A DNA stretch of 64,000 bases, taken from positions 1 to 64,000 of the forward strand of contig NZ_SCVD01000022.1 in the NCBI RefSeq assembly GCF_004297125.1, written 5' to 3'. Shown here piece by piece: positions 54,760-63,365 of the stretch. A program made the position numbers and the translations under genes. The notes below the pieces were generated by a model. It did not search any database, was not told where the DNA came from, and was given only the letters and a program-made list of their open reading frames with translations. The DNA comes from Phenylobacterium sp. GTDB lineage: Bacteria; Pseudomonadota; Alphaproteobacteria; Caulobacterales; Caulobacteraceae. Each line of letters begins with the position of its first letter. The stretch's first letter is position 1.

Positions 54760-55950
54760 ATGAGCATCAAAGGCAAGGCCTACCTGATGGGGGCCTACGA
54801 GCACCCCACGCGCGACGCCCCGGACAAGACCACCGCCCAGCTCCACGCCGAGTGCGCCCGGGGCGCGCTGGAGGACGCAGGGCTCGGGTTCGACGACGTG
54901 GACGGCTATTTCTGCGCCGGCGACGCGCCCGGCTTCGGGGCCCTGTCGATGATCGACTACATGGGCCTGAAGAACGTCCGCCACATGGACACCACCGAGA
55001 CCGGCGGCTCGTCCTACATCCTGCACGTCGCCCATGCCGCCCAGGCGATCGCGGCGGGCAAATGCCAGGTGGCGCTGATCACCCTGGCTGGCCGGCCCCG
55101 CAACGGCGGGAACCGGCCGGGCGCGGGTGGGGGCGGGCGTCCGCCGCAGGGCCTGAGCGACGGCGCGCCGGAGGCCGGGTTCGAGAGCATCTACGGCGGC
55201 TCCACCCACAACACCTACGGCATGTGCGCCATGCGCCACATGTACGAATACGGCACCACGTCCGAGCAGCTCGCCTGGATCAAGGTGGCGGCCAGCCATC
55301 ACGCCCAGTGGAACGAACACGCCTTCCTCAAGAACGTGGTCACGGTCGAGGAGGTGGTGAACAGCCGCATGATCTCCGACCCGCTGCACCTGCTGGACTG
55401 CTGCGTGGTCACCGACGGCGGCGGCGCCCTGGTCGTCGTCTCGCCCGAGATCGCCAGGTCCCTGAAGCGGCCGAAGGTGAAGCTGCTCGGCGCCGGCGAG
55501 GCGCCCAAGGTGCAGCAGGGCGGCAAGCTGGACCTGACCTATTCGGGCGCGGTCTGGTCGGGCCCCCGCGCCTTCGAGGAGGCGGGCGTCAAGCCGGCCG
55601 ACATCAAGTACGCGTCGATCTACGACAGCTTCACCATCACGGTCCTGATGCAGATCGAGGACCTGGGCTTCTGCGGGAAGGGCGAGGGCGGCAGGTTCGT
55701 GGCCGACGGCGGCCTGATCTCGGGGGTCGGCAAGCTGCCGTTCAACACCGACGGCGGCGGCCTCTGCAACAACCACCCCACCAACCGCGGCGGCATCACC
55801 AAGGTGATCGAGGCCGTCCGCCAACTGCGCGGCGAGGCGCACCCCAAGGTGCAGGTCCCCAACTGCGACCTCGCCGTCGCCCACGGCACCGGCGGCTCGC
55901 TGGGCGTGCGCCACGGCGCGGCGACCATCGTCCTGGAACGGGAGGCCTGA
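54760..55950 (+). CDS. Thiolase-like protein (SCP-X/lipid-transfer type, no N-terminal catalytic Cys)
   Basis: 396-residue thiolase fold. The usual nucleophile position reads TTETGGSSY, without Cys. CNNHPTNRGGITKVIEA and AHGTGGSLGVRHG correspond to later thiolase motifs. Such proteins pair with DUF35 partners, as here (the next gene starts three bases after the stop), in sterol or CoA-thioester metabolism, often as aldolases rather than thiolases. Substrate unknown. Confidence 0.9.
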   Translation: MSIKGKAYLMGAYEHPTRDAPDKTTAQLHAECARGALEDAGLGFDDVDGYFCAGDAPGFGALSMIDYMGLKNVRHMDTTETGGSSYILHVAHAAQAIAAGKCQVALITLAGRPRNGGNRPGAGGGGRPPQGLSDGAPEAGFESIYGGSTHNTYGMCAMRHMYEYGTTSEQLAWIKVAASHHAQWNEHAFLKNVVTVEEVVNSRMISDPLHLLDCCVVTDGGGALVVVSPEIARSLKRPKVKLLGAGEAPKVQQGGKLDLTYSGAVWSGPRAFEEAGVKPADIKYASIYDSFTITVLMQIEDLGFCGKGEGGRFVADGGLISGVGKLPFNTDGGGLCNNHPTNRGGITKVIEAVRQLRGEAHPKVQVPNCDLAVAHGTGGSLGVRHGAATIVLEREA

Positions 55951-55952
55951 GC

Positions 55953-56351
55953 ATGTCCGAACTGATGACCCGGCCGATCGCGGCCCCCGCCGTCACCGTC
56001 GAGAGCAAGCCGTTCTTCGACGCCGCCGCCGAAGGCAAGTTCCTCATCAAGCGCTGCACCGCCTGCGGCGAGGCCCACTGGTATCCGCGGACGATCTGCC
56101 CTTTCTGCCACTCGGACCAGACCGTCTGGGAGGAGAGCCCTGGCGAGGGCGTGGTCTACAGCTTCTCGATCCTGCGCAAATCGCCCAGCGGCCCCTACGC
56201 CCTGGCCTATGTGACCCTGGCCGAAGGCCCGAACGTGCTGACCAACATCGTGGACGTGGCGCCGGACGACGTGAAGATCGGCATGCGCGTGAAGGTGAAG
56301 CTGCAGGACACCGAGGGCGGCCCGCCCGTGCCGGTGTTCGTGCCGGCTTAA
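55953..56351 (+). CDS. DUF35/OB-fold zinc-ribbon protein, thiolase partner
   Basis: 132 residues. A zinc ribbon RCTACGEAHWYPRTICPFCHS (CxxC...CxxC) is followed by an OB domain with GEGVVYSFSI. It probably forms a complex with the thiolase-like protein (operon, GGGAGG upstream). A family A repeat begins two bases beyond the stop. Confidence 0.92.
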   Translation: MSELMTRPIAAPAVTVESKPFFDAAAEGKFLIKRCTACGEAHWYPRTICPFCHSDQTVWEESPGEGVVYSFSILRKSPSGPYALAYVTLAEGPNVLTNIVDVAPDDVKIGMRVKVKLQDTEGGPPVPVFVPA

Positions 56352-56352
56352 A

Positions 56353-56495
56353 CCTCCTCTCCCCCGAGGCGAAGCCCGAGGGGAGAGGGCAGGGTGAGGG
56401 GCGGCTCGTGCAAGCGTGATCCGCCGATGGCCCAGCCATGACCCAGCTTCATCGCCGCTGATCCTTGCGGGCGTCGTAGGTGTCCCAGGCCCAGC
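56353..56495. repeat. Half element of repeat family A (copy A2)
   Basis: It has a left arm like A1 (CTCCTCTCCCCCGAGG... to GGGGCGGCT, 56354-56406) and the A1 core (GATCCGCCGATGG, CCAGCCATGACCCAGC, TGATCCT, CCAGGCCCAGC). The right inverted arm is missing. It sits directly after the DUF35 gene and about 50 bases upstream of the ABC-F gene. Confidence 0.75.
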
Positions 56496-56546
56496 GGACG
56501 GGCCAAGGCTGGCGTTCTCCTCGCCGCCGGGTTAGCAGGCCGCCCG

Positions 56547-58175
56547 ATGATCCGCCTCGACAATATCTCCAAGCAGAACGGCCACCAGATCCTGTTCATC
56601 GAAGCCTCGATGAGCCTCCAGAAGGGCGAGAAGGTCGGGCTCGTCGGCCCGAACGGCGCCGGCAAGACGACGCTGTTCCGCATGATCACCGGCCAGGAGC
56701 AGCCCGACGACGGGCTGGTCGCGATCGATCCCGGCATGACCATCGGCTACTTCAGCCAGGACGTCGGCGAGATGTCGGGCCAGAGCGCGGTCGCCGCGGT
56801 CATGGATGGCGTCGGTCCCGTCAGCGCCCTGGCCGCCGAGATGGCCACGCTCGAGGCGGCCATGGTCGATCCGGACCAGGCCGATCGGCTGGACGCCCTC
56901 ATGGAACGCTACGGCGAGGTTCTGGAGCGCTTCCAGGAACTGGACGGCTACGCCCTGGAAGCCCGTGCGCGCGAAGTGCTGGCGGGCCTCAGCTTCAGCC
57001 AGGAGCGCATGGACGGCGACGTCGGGCTCTTGTCCGGCGGCTGGAAGATGCGCGTGGCGCTGGCGCGCATCCTGCTCCAGCGGCCCGACGGCATGTTGCT
57101 GGACGAACCCAGCAACCACCTCGACCTGGAAAGCCTGATCTGGCTCGAGGCCTTCCTCAAGAATTACGGCGGCGCCCTGCTGATGACGTCGCACGACCGC
57201 GCCTTCATGAACCGCATCATCGGCAAGGTGGTCGAGATCGACGGCGGCGACCTCATCACCTATTCGGGCGACCTCGACTTCTACGACCAGCAGCGCGCGC
57301 TGGGCGAACAGCAGCGTCAGGCGCAGTACGAGCGCCAGCAGGCGATGCTGGCCAAGGAAATCAAGTTCATCGAGAAGTTCAAGGCGCGCGCCAGCCACGC
57401 CGCCCAGGTCCAGAGCCGGGTCAAGAAGCTCGACAAGATCGAACGCGTCGAGCCGCCGCGCCGCCGCCAGTCGGTCCAGTTCGAGTTCCGCAGCCCGCCG
57501 CGGTCGGGCGACGACGTGATCAGCCTGAAAGGCGTCCACAAGGGCTACGGCGCCCAGCCGATCTATGACGGTCTCGATTTCCTGGTGCGCCGCAAGGAGC
57601 GCTGGTGCGTGCTGGGCGCCAACGGCGCCGGCAAGTCGACGCTGCTGAAACTCGTGGCCGGCGCCACCGCCCCCGACCAGGGCGTGGTGAACATCGGCGC
57701 CAGCGTCCGGATGGGCTACTTCGCCCAGCACTCCATGGACCTGCTGGACGGCGAGGAGACGATCTTCGAGTCGCTGGACGGCTCGTTCCCCCAGGCGGGC
57801 CAGGGCGCGCTACGCACCCTGGCGGGCTGCTTCGGCTTCTCCGGCGACGACGTCGAGAAGCCCTGCCGCGTCCTCTCGGGCGGCGAGAAGGCCCGCCTGG
57901 TCATGGCCAAGATGCTGTTCGATCCGCCGAACCTGCTGGTCCTCGACGAGCCGACCAACCACCTCGACATGGTGACGAAACAGATGCTGGTCGCCGCCCT
58001 GGCGGACTTCGAAGGGACCATGCTCTTCGTCAGCCACGACCGCCACTTCCTGGCGGCCCTCTCGAACCGCGTGCTGGAACTGACCCCGGACGGCGTCCAC
58101 CAGTACGGCGGCGGCTATTCCGAATACGTCGCCCGCACCGGCCAGGAAGCGCCGGGCCTGCACCCGGGCGGGTAG
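56547..58175 (+). CDS. ABC-F family ATPase (YbiT/Uup-like ribosome factor)
   Basis: 542 residues with two ATPase cassettes and no membrane segments. Walker A motifs are GPNGAGKTT and GANGAGKST, signatures LLSGGWKMRVALARIL and VLSGGEKARLVMAKML, and Walker B MLLDEPSNHLDL and LVLDEPTNHLDM. A charged linker lies between them. ABC-F proteins bind the ribosomal E site to aid stalled translation; some give antibiotic protection, but that is not implied here. Confidence 0.94.
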   Translation: MIRLDNISKQNGHQILFIEASMSLQKGEKVGLVGPNGAGKTTLFRMITGQEQPDDGLVAIDPGMTIGYFSQDVGEMSGQSAVAAVMDGVGPVSALAAEMATLEAAMVDPDQADRLDALMERYGEVLERFQELDGYALEARAREVLAGLSFSQERMDGDVGLLSGGWKMRVALARILLQRPDGMLLDEPSNHLDLESLIWLEAFLKNYGGALLMTSHDRAFMNRIIGKVVEIDGGDLITYSGDLDFYDQQRALGEQQRQAQYERQQAMLAKEIKFIEKFKARASHAAQVQSRVKKLDKIERVEPPRRRQSVQFEFRSPPRSGDDVISLKGVHKGYGAQPIYDGLDFLVRRKERWCVLGANGAGKSTLLKLVAGATAPDQGVVNIGASVRMGYFAQHSMDLLDGEETIFESLDGSFPQAGQGALRTLAGCFGFSGDDVEKPCRVLSGGEKARLVMAKMLFDPPNLLVLDEPTNHLDMVTKQMLVAALADFEGTMLFVSHDRHFLAALSNRVLELTPDGVHQYGGGYSEYVARTGQEAPGLHPGG

Positions 58176-58270
58176 GGGCGCGGTCGGGTCCGGGCAGCCC
58201 CGTCACCGCCCCGGTAGGTGGCGCTAAGTCAATGACGGGGGTCGACCCGTTGCGGACCCAGACGCATCCC

Positions 58271-58837
58271 CTCCTCTCCCCCCGAGCGCAGCGAAGAGTG
58301 GGGAGAGGGTAGGGAGAGGGGCGACGCAGGCCTTGCCGCTTGCACGACGGCCCAGCCATGACCCACCGTCGGTCCCATGGCCTCCTTCAAGACCCTCAAG
58401 GACACCACGCCGCGAGATCGCGCCCGCGCGCTCCGCCGCGAGGACAGTGAGGCCGAGGCGCAGCTGTGGAACGCGCTACGGGCCCGGCGCCTTGGCGGCT
58501 GGCGATGGCGGCGTCAGGTCCCGAAAGGGCCGTTCATTGTGGATTTCCTCTGCGTCGAGGCCGGGCTCGTCGTCGAATTGGACGGCGGCCAGCATGCGGG
58601 CCAGGTGGCCTACGACGCGCGTCGCACCGCCTATCTGGAAGGTCTCGGCCTGCGGGTGATCCGCTTCTGGAACTCCGCGGCGCTCACGAACCGCGACGGG
58701 GTATGCGCCACGATCCTCGACGCGTGCGGCGGCGAGCATCCGTCCACGGGTCCTGGCTGAACCCGGAGCGGCGGCGGCGAGGCCTGCGTCGCCCCTCTCC
58801 AACCCCTCTCCCCTCTCGCTTCGCGGGGGGAGAGGAG
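58271..58837. mobile_element. Putative DUF559-carrying repeat-bounded element (copy A3)
   Basis: 567 bases bounded by inverted arms 58271-58332 and 58781-58837. Read outward-in, both run CTCCTCTCCCCCC..., GGGGAGAGGG, GAGAGGGGCGACGCAGGCC. The DUF559 gene lies between. The sequence GGCCCAGCCATGACCCA between left arm and gene is also in the cores of A1 and A2, tying the gene-less repeats to this unit. Transposition is inferred, not shown. Confidence 0.6.
58377..58760 (+). CDS. DUF559 domain protein (Vsr/PD-(D/E)XK-like endonuclease fold)
   Basis: 127 residues: RDRARALRREDSEAEAQLWN, then RRQVPKGPFIVDFLC, the acidic strand LVVELDGGQHAG, and a GLRVIRFWN close. These match the family core (Asp, Glu/Asp, Gln/His positions intact). 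It has the same relation to inverted arms as the gene at 15386. No known methylase or restriction partner is adjacent. Confidence 0.87.
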   Translation: MASFKTLKDTTPRDRARALRREDSEAEAQLWNALRARRLGGWRWRRQVPKGPFIVDFLCVEAGLVVELDGGQHAGQVAYDARRTAYLEGLGLRVIRFWNSAALTNRDGVCATILDACGGEHPSTGPG

Positions 58838-59097
58838 GCCGCCGCTCACCATCCTCCACCCGCCATCTATCGTGTCCGCTCTCTGCCAAAGTGCCGAGGT
58901 CCGGTTTGGGGCGCGGGGCCGGTGACGTAGTGCGACCCGTTGGGGACGTTTGGGGAGCGCGCGCAACCAACCTTGAGATCGGGCGGACGTTCACACCCCC
59001 TCCCTGCGAGATGTTCTCGATCGGGTCGACGGACGTTGCAGCAACGCTTCCAGCCGTCGCTTCGATCTCCTCTGCTTACGCTACAGCGGGCTCACCC
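58838..59097. other. Intergenic stretch without recognised gene
   Basis: Between element A3 and the stop of the DUF3857 gene no frame with a plausible start, Shine-Dalgarno or family resemblance was seen on either strand. It is less GC-rich than neighbours. Confidence 0.6.
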
Positions 59098-61152
59098 CTA
59101 GTTCAGCGATGCGCCTGTCGTCGCCTTCGCGGGCGACGCACATGGGACGTCGCTCGCCGTCCAATCGAAGTCATAGGTGGCTGGCACCCGCTCGCCGTTG
59201 CCGACTGCCGTCCGCTGACCTGAGGGCCTGTAGGAAATCCAGCCCATGCTGTTGTCAAACGACGCAATGCGCCCGTTGTCACGCTGTGCGGTCGCTGCGT
59301 CGATCTCGGGCTGCTCGATGCGCGAGCCGCGAACCATCCGGATGGCGCCATCGCGCAGCTCCCACGCGCGATAGTAGTTCCTTCCGAAGATGTGCGTGTC
59401 GAAGCTCGCCTTCGACGACCACTGCTTGGGCTGGGTGGACGTGGGAAGCCTTACGGTCGTCACGTGGCAGTTGTACTCGGGCTTGGTGTAGAATGGCACG
59501 TCCGCACTCTGTTCCTTCGCGCGCACGCGGCGCTCCGGCGGGTTGAAGCCGCCGCCCGGCAACGACATCGACCTCGCGCCGCCGCCATCATCGTCCCAAT
59601 CCACCGTCCCCGTGCCGCTGATCATCAGGATGCTAGCACCGGCTTTCTGATCGTAGCGCCACTGAACGTCGTCGATCGTCTGCCACACATCGCCGATGGC
59701 GCGCTGACGGAACGCGTCTTTCAGCTGCCCGGGCGTCAGGGCGGAGAACTGCACCTGCTGCTGCAGGCCCTTCACTCCGCGCACGATGCTGGTCGAGACC
59801 TTGCGCGCCGGTTGGTCAAAGCCCGCGCGCGCATCGATCTCCATGAGGTTGATTTCGTCCGGGGTCGCTGCAGGTTTCCACTCCACCTTCTGCAGCCCGC
59901 TGCCTTGCTTGGTGACCGGCAGCACCCAGCTATGGCGCGACAGCGGCCGAATGCTCGGCGCCGCGACGGGGGGTAGTGTCCCATCCAGCCAGTACGTAGC
60001 GCCGCCGATTTGGGCCTGCACGAGGACATGGTCGAAATAGCTCGGCACCGGCAACCGCCCGTCGAGGCCATCGTCGGCCCCGTTTGAGTTGACCAGCACG
60101 GGCTTGGCTTCGATGCCCAGTTCAGCGAGCAGCGCCAGCAGGAGCACAGTCTTGCCTTTGCAATCGCCATAGCGCCGCTGCCAGGTCTCCTCGGCCGAGG
60201 CGGGCGTCAGATTGCCGCTATTGAGGCCGACGTAGATGTATCGCACGTCCTGCTGGACGAGCTTCAGCGCCGCGCTCGCCCGGGCCATCGGATCTGCATG
60301 CGCCGCGGCGATACGGGCGGCTTCGCGCTTCAGGGAAGACCCCGCAGGCAGCGTCGCCGCCTTGTCGTAGAGCGGCGCGAAATGGCGCGAGAGCGCCGCC
60401 CAATCGGAGAAGTCGGTGTATTCGAGGATTCGTTGCCATTGGTAGCGCCCCGGTGCGTCCTTGGGCGGCGACACAGTGGCCGGATTGTCGAAGCTAAGGT
60501 CTACAGCCCGCTCGCTAGTCACGGCCACTTTCGCGAGATCGGGGGTCATCTGGAAGATGGGCTTCTGGCCGGGCTCCCAACTCAAGCTCAGATGATAGCG
60601 GCCAGGTGACGGGCTGGCCCCCAGGAACAGCAGACCGGCCTCGTTGCCGCCGAGCGTTGGGTCGCGGGTGAACGTCGTGAGGTCCACCTCCAGCTCATCG
60701 CCCACCCGCAGGTCGGGGACGCGGAGGATCGCTGTGAGGATTCCGTCGAGCTTCGCTGCCTCCAGCTGGTTCTCGCGACGGAGGATCTCGAACGAGGCGT
60801 CCTTCAGGACGTCCGTGACCTCCCCGTCGCGGTACACCTTGATCCCATGCACGATCGGCGCTGCGGCCTGCGGATTCCAGGCGATGGAGATGTTCCCCAT
60901 CGGTAGGGCGCTGGAATGCAGGATCTTTGCGCGATAGCCGGAGTACTGCGCCTGACCTTCGGAACTCAGGTGGATCAGCGCGTCCTGCCGGCGAACGAAC
61001 ATCGGGCCGCTGGTCGCTTCAGGCAACGGCAGCGGCTCCGCGACCTTCGCCCAGGCAGGAGCAGGCCCCCGTCGTACCTGCTGTGCTTGCGGCTGAGCGC
61101 AAGCCGAACTTGCGGCGATCAGAGACGCCAGAACCCCTACTGCAATCCGCAC
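59098..61152 (-). CDS. DUF3857 domain transglutaminase-like secreted protein
   Basis: About 684 residues. A signal peptide (VRIAVGVLASLIAASSACA) precedes a DUF3857 beta domain (about 40-260), then a transglutaminase-like core with RYGDCKGKTVLLLALL (catalytic Cys) and SYFDHVLV (His), and a beta-rich C-terminus. GTG at 61152 is preferred for GAGGTGGGG upstream and the classical signal; ATG at 61179 is the alternative. Probably periplasmic or surface exposed. Function unknown. Its codon use looks less GC-biased at third positions than its neighbours. Confidence 0.85.
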   Translation of the reverse strand: MRIAVGVLASLIAASSACAQPQAQQVRRGPAPAWAKVAEPLPLPEATSGPMFVRRQDALIHLSSEGQAQYSGYRAKILHSSALPMGNISIAWNPQAAAPIVHGIKVYRDGEVTDVLKDASFEILRRENQLEAAKLDGILTAILRVPDLRVGDELEVDLTTFTRDPTLGGNEAGLLFLGASPSPGRYHLSLSWEPGQKPIFQMTPDLAKVAVTSERAVDLSFDNPATVSPPKDAPGRYQWQRILEYTDFSDWAALSRHFAPLYDKAATLPAGSSLKREAARIAAAHADPMARASAALKLVQQDVRYIYVGLNSGNLTPASAEETWQRRYGDCKGKTVLLLALLAELGIEAKPVLVNSNGADDGLDGRLPVPSYFDHVLVQAQIGGATYWLDGTLPPVAAPSIRPLSRHSWVLPVTKQGSGLQKVEWKPAATPDEINLMEIDARAGFDQPARKVSTSIVRGVKGLQQQVQFSALTPGQLKDAFRQRAIGDVWQTIDDVQWRYDQKAGASILMISGTGTVDWDDDGGGARSMSLPGGGFNPPERRVRAKEQSADVPFYTKPEYNCHVTTVRLPTSTQPKQWSSKASFDTHIFGRNYYRAWELRDGAIRMVRGSRIEQPEIDAATAQRDNGRIASFDNSMGWISYRPSGQRTAVGNGERVPATYDFDWTASDVPCASPAKATTGASLN

Positions 61153-61401
61153 TACAACCCCCACCTCAAGCGGAGCCATTGTGGCTGTCGAAGGATCGCT
61201 TTCAAGTGGCGATCGCGACATTCGCAATCAGGACTGTGGCGCCAGTTTCAGACGACCGGCCTGGATGCGATTAGTGTCCGCTAGCCACCCTTTGCAGAAG
61301 TGGCAGGCGTCCGCTGATCGGCCCGTTGGCGGCCCGCCCTGGTCCACGTCAAAACCGGACGCACCTCCGCCCATCAAATCTTGCCTTATCGCACACTTCA
61401 T

Positions 61402-61416
61402 GTTCTCTTTTTGTTC
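61402..61416 (+). promoter_or_regulatory. Candidate LexA (SOS) box abutting the next gene
   Basis: GTTC-TCTTTTT-GTTC fits GTTC-N7-GTTC exactly and ends at the base before the ATG at 61417. There is no room for a Shine-Dalgarno, so the mRNA would be leaderless or the start lies further in. Confidence 0.4.
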
Positions 61417-62016
61417 ATGTCCATCCCGCCCGACATGGCCGAACGGCATGCGCGCGTCCTGGCTCGGCTGACCGAGCTGGGCCTGGCGCTGGCTGAGCGG
61501 ACGTTCGAGGACGCGGAGGCCGCTGAGACCCCGGCCGAGCGGATTGAGGCGGTGAAGGCCTTCCACACGGTCTCGCGCTCGGTGCGCCAGACCGTGGCGC
61601 TGGAGGCGAAGCTGACCCGCCAGCAGGCGCAGGACCTGCGCGAGGCCGAGCGGATCGCGGCGGCCACGCCGCCCCGCAAGCCCAGCGGCGCGAACCTGGC
61701 GCGCCGGATCAACGCCGTGCGCGACGCGGTGACCCGGGTCATCTGGCACGAGGCCGAGGACGACGACACCGCCGCCTGGCTGGAGGAGATGCTGGCGGAC
61801 GGTATGGCCGAGGGCTTCCAGCGCGACGACTTCTGCGCCGAGCCCCTGGACGACCACATCGCCCGCCTCTGCCAGGAAATGGGCCTGTCCGAGGAAGCCG
61901 CCCTCAACTGGCGCGACCTGCCGGACCCGGACGAGGACGAAGACGCTGACCCCAGGACCGATGCGCCTCCCCCAACCGCTACGACGCCGGCGCCGCCACC
62001 CTTGAGCTCCGCCTGA
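61417..62016 (+). CDS. Hypothetical protein, paralogue of the product at 14019-14705
   Basis: 199 residues, acidic with a Pro-rich tail. The N-terminus MSIPPDMAERHARVLARLTE and the helix FHTVSRSVRQTVALEAKL parallel the protein encoded at 14705. A helical middle (INAVRDAVTRVIWHEAEDDD) and DHIARLCQEMGL follow. No known domain or membrane segment was recognised. A LexA-like box touches the start. This copy is not interrupted by a repeat, so it probably shows the intact form. Confidence 0.8.
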   Translation: MSIPPDMAERHARVLARLTELGLALAERTFEDAEAAETPAERIEAVKAFHTVSRSVRQTVALEAKLTRQQAQDLREAERIAAATPPRKPSGANLARRINAVRDAVTRVIWHEAEDDDTAAWLEEMLADGMAEGFQRDDFCAEPLDDHIARLCQEMGLSEEAALNWRDLPDPDEDEDADPRTDAPPPTATTPAPPPLSSA

Positions 62017-62045
62017 CCGCCGCCCGGGCGCGTCAGCGCCCTATC

Positions 62046-62122
62046 GACCACGAACCACACGAACCACGCGAACGGTGCAGGCCGGGCGCGGCGCGTTCGT
62101 GTGGTTCGTGTGGTTCGTGGTC
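62046..62122. repeat. Large inverted repeat of GAACCAC units between convergent genes
   Basis: Arms 62046-62074 and 62094-62122 (29 bases, 28 matching) frame a 19-base loop. Each arm is built of near 9-base direct repeats (CGAACCACA). It lies between the stops at 62016 and 62145 and could end transcription from both sides. Confidence 0.8.
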
Positions 62123-62144
62123 AAAATACAGCGCCTGCGGCGCG

Positions 62145-63356
62145 CTAAGCCTCGTCGCCCAGCTCCGCCATCACCTCGTCCGTGTGCTCGCCCAGCTTGG
62201 GCGGGTGGCGGCGGATGTTGGACGGGCTCTTGGCGAACTTCACCGGCGGCTTCATCAGGCGATAGCCGCCCAGGTCCGGATGCACATAGTCCTCGAAGAA
62301 GCCCACGGCCTTCAGGTGCGGATCGTCCGGCAGTTCCTCCAGGGTGTTGGTCTTCACCACCGGGATCGACAGGGGCTTGAGGATATCCAGCCATTCCTGG
62401 GTGGTCTTGGTGGCCGCCGCCTGTTCGATCATCCCGTAGAGTTCCTGGATGTGCTTGGCGCGGGTTCCATAGTCGGCGAAGCGCGGGTCGGACTGGATCA
62501 GGTCGCCGTAGCCGGCCGCCTGGAAGAACTGGTCCCACTGCTTGTCGGTATAGGGCAGCAGGCCGATGTAGCCGTCCTTGGTCTTGTACGGCTTGCGGTT
62601 GGGGTTGATCACCCGCTGGTAGCCCCACTGGCCGGTGGGGGGCTGGAAGGTCTGGTCGTACAGGTGCTCGACCAGGAGGAAGCTGGTCATGCACTCGAAC
62701 ATCGGCACCTCGACGAACTGGCCCTCGCCGGTGCGCGCCTTGTGCAGCAGGGCGGCGGTCACGGCCTGCGACAGGAACAGGCCCGAGACCTTGTCGGCGA
62801 CCAGGGTCGGCAGGATCCGCGGCGCCGGGTCGCCGTCGATCCGCGGCAGCAGGTTGGCGAAGCCCGAGGCCGACTGGATCAGGTCGTCGTAGGCGGGCTC
62901 GCCGGCATAGGGTCCGTCCGAGCCGTAGCCGGCGGCGTGGACGAAGACGATGTCCGGCTTGATCGCCGCCACGTCCTCGTAGCTCAGGCCCAGCCGCTTC
63001 ATCCCCTCGTAACGGACCGAGGAGGCCAGCACGTCGCAGGACCGGATCAGCTTGCGCAGCGCCCGCTTGCCGGGCTCGGACTTCATGTCCAGCAGGATGG
63101 AGCGCTTGTTGCGGTTGATGGTCAGGAAGATCGGGCCCATGCCCCTTGGGCAGCCCTCCGGGAGATGGCCAGCCCATCTCATGATGTCGCCGCCTTCGCC
63201 GCGGCCGGAGCCGGGGTCTTCCAGCTTGATCACGTCGGCGCCCTGGTCGGCCAGGATCTGGGTGCCGTAGGCCCCGTTGACCACGCTGGTCAGGTCCAGG
63301 ATGCGGATGCCGCTCAGCGGGCCGGTCGGCTTGGTGGCCATGGTCTTGGCGGTCAT
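62145..63356 (-). CDS. CaiB/BaiF family CoA transferase (class III)
   Basis: 403 residues. IRILDLTSVVNGAYGTQILADQGADVIKLEDP is the typical N-terminal Rossmann segment, GPYAGEPAYDDLIQSASG holds the probable catalytic Asp, and GEGQFVEVPMFECM follows. It moves CoA between carboxylic acids. GAGAGG precedes the ATG. An IclR-type gene lies just upstream (10 bases), suggesting local control. Confidence 0.93.
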   Translation of the reverse strand: MTAKTMATKPTGPLSGIRILDLTSVVNGAYGTQILADQGADVIKLEDPGSGRGEGGDIMRWAGHLPEGCPRGMGPIFLTINRNKRSILLDMKSEPGKRALRKLIRSCDVLASSVRYEGMKRLGLSYEDVAAIKPDIVFVHAAGYGSDGPYAGEPAYDDLIQSASGFANLLPRIDGDPAPRILPTLVADKVSGLFLSQAVTAALLHKARTGEGQFVEVPMFECMTSFLLVEHLYDQTFQPPTGQWGYQRVINPNRKPYKTKDGYIGLLPYTDKQWDQFFQAAGYGDLIQSDPRFADYGTRAKHIQELYGMIEQAAATKTTQEWLDILKPLSIPVVKTNTLEELPDDPHLKAVGFFEDYVHPDLGGYRLMKPPVKFAKSPSNIRRHPPKLGEHTDEVMAELGDEA

Positions 63357-63365
63357 GCGTTCCTC

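Noticed and set aside
62048..62074. LexA boxes in the GAAC-rich repeat
   Set aside because: The GAAC units are spaced by five bases, not seven, so they do not fit the consensus.
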